From: an uncultured Chloroflexota bacterium
Lineage (GTDB): Bacteria; Chloroflexota; Limnocylindria; Limnocylindrales; Limnocylindraceae
Length of the DNA: 7,369 bases
NCBI GenBank assembly: GCA_903944295.1
Contig: CAJARA010000001.1
Coordinates: 1-7,369, forward strand
Direction: 5' to 3'
Shown here: in pieces, positions 5,076 through 7,369 of the stretch
Layout: every line of letters begins with the position of its first letter
How positions within the stretch are numbered: the stretch's first letter is position 1
Notes under the pieces: model-generated
Database searches by the model: none
Seen by the model: only the letters and a program-made list of their open reading frames with translations
Told to the model about the DNA's origin: nothing
Position numbers and translations under genes: made by a program

Positions 5076-6074
5076 CTGAACGGGGACGCCGCAAGCGACG
5101 GGCGCGAGCCCGAAGGTCAAGCAGAGACACTCCCCACGCCGCCGCGCGCGGCACTCGTTCCACTCTTTCCGCTTGACCTCGTCCTCTTCCCTGGCGTTGC
5201 GCTGCCGTTGCACATCTTTGAGCCGCGCTATCGGCTGATGGTGAAGCGCTGCATGGAGTCGCGCACCCCGTTCGGCGTGATCAACATCAGTGCCGGCCAG
5301 CTCGCCACCATCGGCACCATCGCTGACATTCGCGAAGCAACGCGATACGTAGATGGCCGCTGGGATCTCGTCACGCTCGGCACAACGCGCTTCCGCGTCA
5401 TTCGTCTTGATCGCGACGCGCCATACCTTCGCGCAGAGATCGCACTGCTCGATGAGCCAGAGGGTGGACCATCAAGTGATCTACTCAGTGCCGCTGAACG
5501 TGTCTCCGCCGGCTTTGTTGGCTACCTTGAGCTCCTCCGCGGCGCCGACGAGCATGATCACGGCGACGACGATGCCGGCGAAGAAGGGGACGACGAAGAC
5601 GAAGACGAAGAGATGCTGAGCGACGAGGTGACAGTTGAGGCGATCGATGAGGCGCTCGCCGAAGAGGAGGGGCTACGACTCTCGCAAGAGGTGGTGATCG
5701 AAATCGAGCGACTGATGCTCGCTTCGAGCGCCGCGAGTGATTCACTTCGCGACAACCTGGGCGAGAGCATTGAGGTTGTTCAGATGGACGACGATGAATC
5801 TGATGACGACGAAGAGCTTGATGAGGATGGCGAACTGCTCGCCACCGCCATCACACGCCTCTCCGGTACCGATGATCCTGTTGGCCTCTCGCACATTGTT
5901 GGCGGCGTGGTGCAACTCTCCAACGCGCAACGACAGGAGCTCCTTGAGACGCCTGATGCACTAACGCGACTACGACTCCTTGATCAGCACCTTCAACGTG
6001 AGCAGCTCCTTCTCTCAGAGGGGGTTCGACCGTGGACCGCGGATCCGCGCGCGATTCGCAACCGTCGCAATTAG
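5076..6074 (+). CDS. LON substrate-binding (N-terminal) domain protein with acidic inserts; start uncertain
   Basis: The protein carries a stand-alone LON N-terminal domain, the part that recognises substrates in Lon protease, with no ATPase or protease domain. LVPLFPLDLVLFPGVALPLHIFEPRYR (codons 5154-5234) is the classical opening. PFGVI and the strand region to about 5450 complete the first sub-domain. The C-terminal helical part ends near 6000 with ALTRLRLLDQHLQRE. Two runs of Asp/Glu interrupt the protein: about residues 157-184 (5544-5627) and 237-253 (5784-5834), counting from CTG 5076. Such inserts are unusual for the family. The start is a problem: conserved domain sequence extends upstream of TTG 5208, and no in-frame ATG, GTG or TTG lies between the upstream stop at 4956 and that TTG. 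CTG 5076, 8 nt after the Fe-S carrier stop, is the best guess. Coupled reinitiation, a frameshift or a sequence error are all possible. The ligase gene follows after 8 nt. Confidence 0.8.
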   Translation: MNGDAASDGREPEGQAETLPTPPRAALVPLFPLDLVLFPGVALPLHIFEPRYRLMVKRCMESRTPFGVINISAGQLATIGTIADIREATRYVDGRWDLVTLGTTRFRVIRLDRDAPYLRAEIALLDEPEGGPSSDLLSAAERVSAGFVGYLELLRGADEHDHGDDDAGEEGDDEDEDEEMLSDEVTVEAIDEALAEEEGLRLSQEVVIEIERLMLASSAASDSLRDNLGESIEVVQMDDDESDDDEELDEDGELLATAITRLSGTDDPVGLSHIVGGVVQLSNAQRQELLETPDALTRLRLLDQHLQREQLLLSEGVRPWTADPRAIRNRRN

Positions 6075-6076
6075 GT
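6073..6076 (+). promoter_or_regulatory. Weak Shine-Dalgarno of the DNA ligase gene
   Basis: AGGT, overlapping the TAG stop of the LON-domain gene, lies 6 nt before GTG 6083. It is a minimal site consistent with translation coupled to the upstream gene. Confidence 0.45.
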
Positions 6077-6082
6077 AACGCA

Positions 6083-7369
6083 GTGAAACGCTGGTCAAAC
6101 CTTGCGCAGCGGATTGAGGTTGCAACGCGTACCTCAGAGAAGTCGCACCTTCTTGCGAGTGCGCTCAAGAGCGCAGATGACATTGATCTTCAGATTGCCT
6201 GCAGATTGATGGCGAGTCGCGGTGTGTTGAGTGGCAGCGAGATCTCTTGGGGGACGATCGCAAAGGCGGTGGAGGAGGTTGCAGGGGCGCCAGCAGGATC
6301 ACTCGCCAAGCTGTTGGATGAACGCGGCGATCTCGGTAGCGCTGTTGAAGACCTGATGGAATCGGAGCGGCCACTCGCTGGGCCGGCGCTTGAGGCGGTG
6401 GAGCGAAGCGCACAGATTCGGAGCGCGGCGCTCGCGGAGGCCACTGGATCTGGAGAGACGGCACACGCGGACACTGCTCCAAAGTTGCGGACCCTCCCAG
6501 ATGTATTCGCTGCGATCGGTGCGGCGAGCGGGCAGCGTCGACATGACCTCCTCGTTCAGTTGCTTTACGGTTGCTCGCCAGCGGCGGGGAAGTTTGTGGT
6601 CCGCGCGCTCGCTGGCGATCTGCGCATCGGTCTCCGCGACGGCCTTCTTGAGGCGGCGATCGCCAGCGCCTTCGACGCCGACCCAACCGAGGTGCGCTGG
6701 GCGATGCTCCTTGAAGGAGATCCTGGGCGCGTGGCGCTCTTGGCGCGACAGGGGCGCCTGCACGAGGCTCGCCTTCAGCTCTTCCACCCCATTCCGCCGA
6801 TGCTTGCAGCGATGACATCTGGCGTCACAGAGGTTGCAGAGCGGCTCAGCGATCGACCAGAGATTGACGACATCACCACGGCAGAGATCCCGGTGGAAGA
6901 CAAGTACGACGGAGTCCGGGCGCAGCTCCACGTGCAGGGCGATCGCGCCGCACTCTACGGACGCGACCTCCACGACGTCACCGTCTCCTTCCCAGAGATC
7001 GCCGCCGCCGCCGTTGCGACTGGGGTCAACGGGATCCTTGATGGCGAGATCGTTGCCTGGGCGGACGGCCGGCCGCTCCCATCCAGCACGCTCACCCCGC
7101 GACTCTCAGGTGCCGCGCAGACGCTTTCAGAGCAGCAGCGTACCCACGTCATCTTTATCGCCTTTGATCTTCTGGCGCTTGGCGAGGAGCCGCTAATGCA
7201 GCGTCCGTATGTAGAGCGCCGCGCAGCGCTTGAGTCGCTGCAGTTAGATGCAACGAGTGGCGGCGTCTTACGTGCGGCAACGCAGGAGACGGTGTGCGGT
7301 GTTGAGGGGATTGAAGCCGCCTTCATCACGTCGCGACAGCGCGGATCTGAAGGCTTGGTGGTGAAGGCG
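6083..7369 (+). CDS. ATP-dependent DNA ligase, archaeal/LigB type (3' end missing)
   Basis: This enzyme seals nicks in double-stranded DNA using ATP. 429 residues are visible and the window ends on a codon boundary. The N-terminal DNA-binding domain covers about 1-240. It opens WSNLAQRIEVATRTSEK, like other ligases of this type, and has GDLGSAVEDL at 82-91 and the DNA-contacting GDLRIGLRDGLLEAAIA at 178-194. The nucleotidyltransferase domain follows. Motif I is K274-Y-D-G, with Lys274 the expected AMP-bound nucleophile. The motif Ia arginine is Arg294, motif III is LDGEIVAW (319-326), motif IIIa is FIAFDLL (358-364), and motif IV is EGLVVKA (423-429). Motif V and the OB domain lie beyond the edge. 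The order DNA-binding, adenylation, OB matches archaeal ligases and bacterial LigB rather than LigC or LigD. GTG 6083 was chosen because it gives the family's usual N-terminus. It follows the LON-domain gene by 8 nt, so the two are probably co-transcribed. Confidence 0.93.
   Translation, partial: MKRWSNLAQRIEVATRTSEKSHLLASALKSADDIDLQIACRLMASRGVLSGSEISWGTIAKAVEEVAGAPAGSLAKLLDERGDLGSAVEDLMESERPLAGPALEAVERSAQIRSAALAEATGSGETAHADTAPKLRTLPDVFAAIGAASGQRRHDLLVQLLYGCSPAAGKFVVRALAGDLRIGLRDGLLEAAIASAFDADPTEVRWAMLLEGDPGRVALLARQGRLHEARLQLFHPIPPMLAAMTSGVTEVAERLSDRPEIDDITTAEIPVEDKYDGVRAQLHVQGDRAALYGRDLHDVTVSFPEIAAAAVATGVNGILDGEIVAWADGRPLPSSTLTPRLSGAAQTLSEQQRTHVIFIAFDLLALGEEPLMQRPYVERRAALESLQLDATSGGVLRAATQETVCGVEGIEAAFITSRQRGSEGLVVKA

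Noticed and set aside
5485..5770. Minus-strand Arg- or Ser-rich frames opposite the acidic inserts.
   Set aside because: They are the antisense reading of the Asp/Glu codon runs and have no independent support.
6165..6973. Long minus-strand open frames (217 and 224 residues) opposite the DNA ligase.
   Set aside because: The plus strand carries all ligase motifs in order, while these translations are low-complexity Arg/Pro/Ser-rich shadows.
1..7369. tRNA, rRNA, CRISPR arrays, insertion sequences, attachment sites, riboswitches.
   Set aside because: I looked for spaced direct repeats, long terminal inverted repeats, transposase motifs and tRNA-like cloverleaf sequence and saw none. A covariance-model search could still find something subtle.

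Overview
The window looks like ordinary chromosomal DNA from a high-GC bacterium, roughly 60% G+C by eye, with G/C-rich third codon positions. The genes are tightly packed on both strands and I see no mobile element, CRISPR array, tRNA or rRNA. The gene set includes a Thermus-type NADP isocitrate dehydrogenase with a C-terminal extension domain, an archaeal/LigB-type ATP-dependent DNA ligase and a CoxG-like protein. At least one divergent gene pair may be transcribed leaderless. This would fit a Chloroflexota, Actinomycetota or Deinococcota-like lineage, but the sequence alone does not settle the phylum, so this is inference.

Left block, plus strand (1-2015): the 3' part of the isocitrate dehydrogenase gene, then a small five-helix YdcZ/DUF606-type membrane protein, then an unrecognised three-helix membrane protein joined to it by an ATGA stop/start overlap. 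This block meets the next one convergently at about 2013-2049. There a 15-bp direct repeat made of small palindromes lies across both gene ends.

Middle block, minus strand (3298 down to 2039): a LolA/RseB-like protein without a signal peptide, then a CoxG/SRPBCC-like protein with a perfect Shine-Dalgarno. At 3299-3337 the LolA-like gene diverges from a thiolase gene. Both start codons have a TAnnnT box exactly 6 nt upstream and no good Shine-Dalgarno, suggesting back-to-back leaderless promoters in only 39 bp.

Right block, plus strand (3338-7369): a PcaF-like thiolase, an A-type Fe-S carrier (HesB/IscA/ErpA family), a LON substrate-binding-domain protein with two very acidic inserts and no ATG, GTG or TTG start in a sensible place, and an ATP-dependent DNA ligase cut by the window edge just after motif IV. 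The last three are closely spaced and probably one operon.

Taken together the window combines central carbon metabolism (TCA cycle, acyl-CoA thiolysis), Fe-S assembly, proteolysis-related substrate recognition and DNA repair. I see no evidence for a new defence or mobile system. The most interesting points are the unusual start of the LON-domain gene, its acidic inserts, the paired leaderless promoters and the palindromic repeat between the convergent genes.
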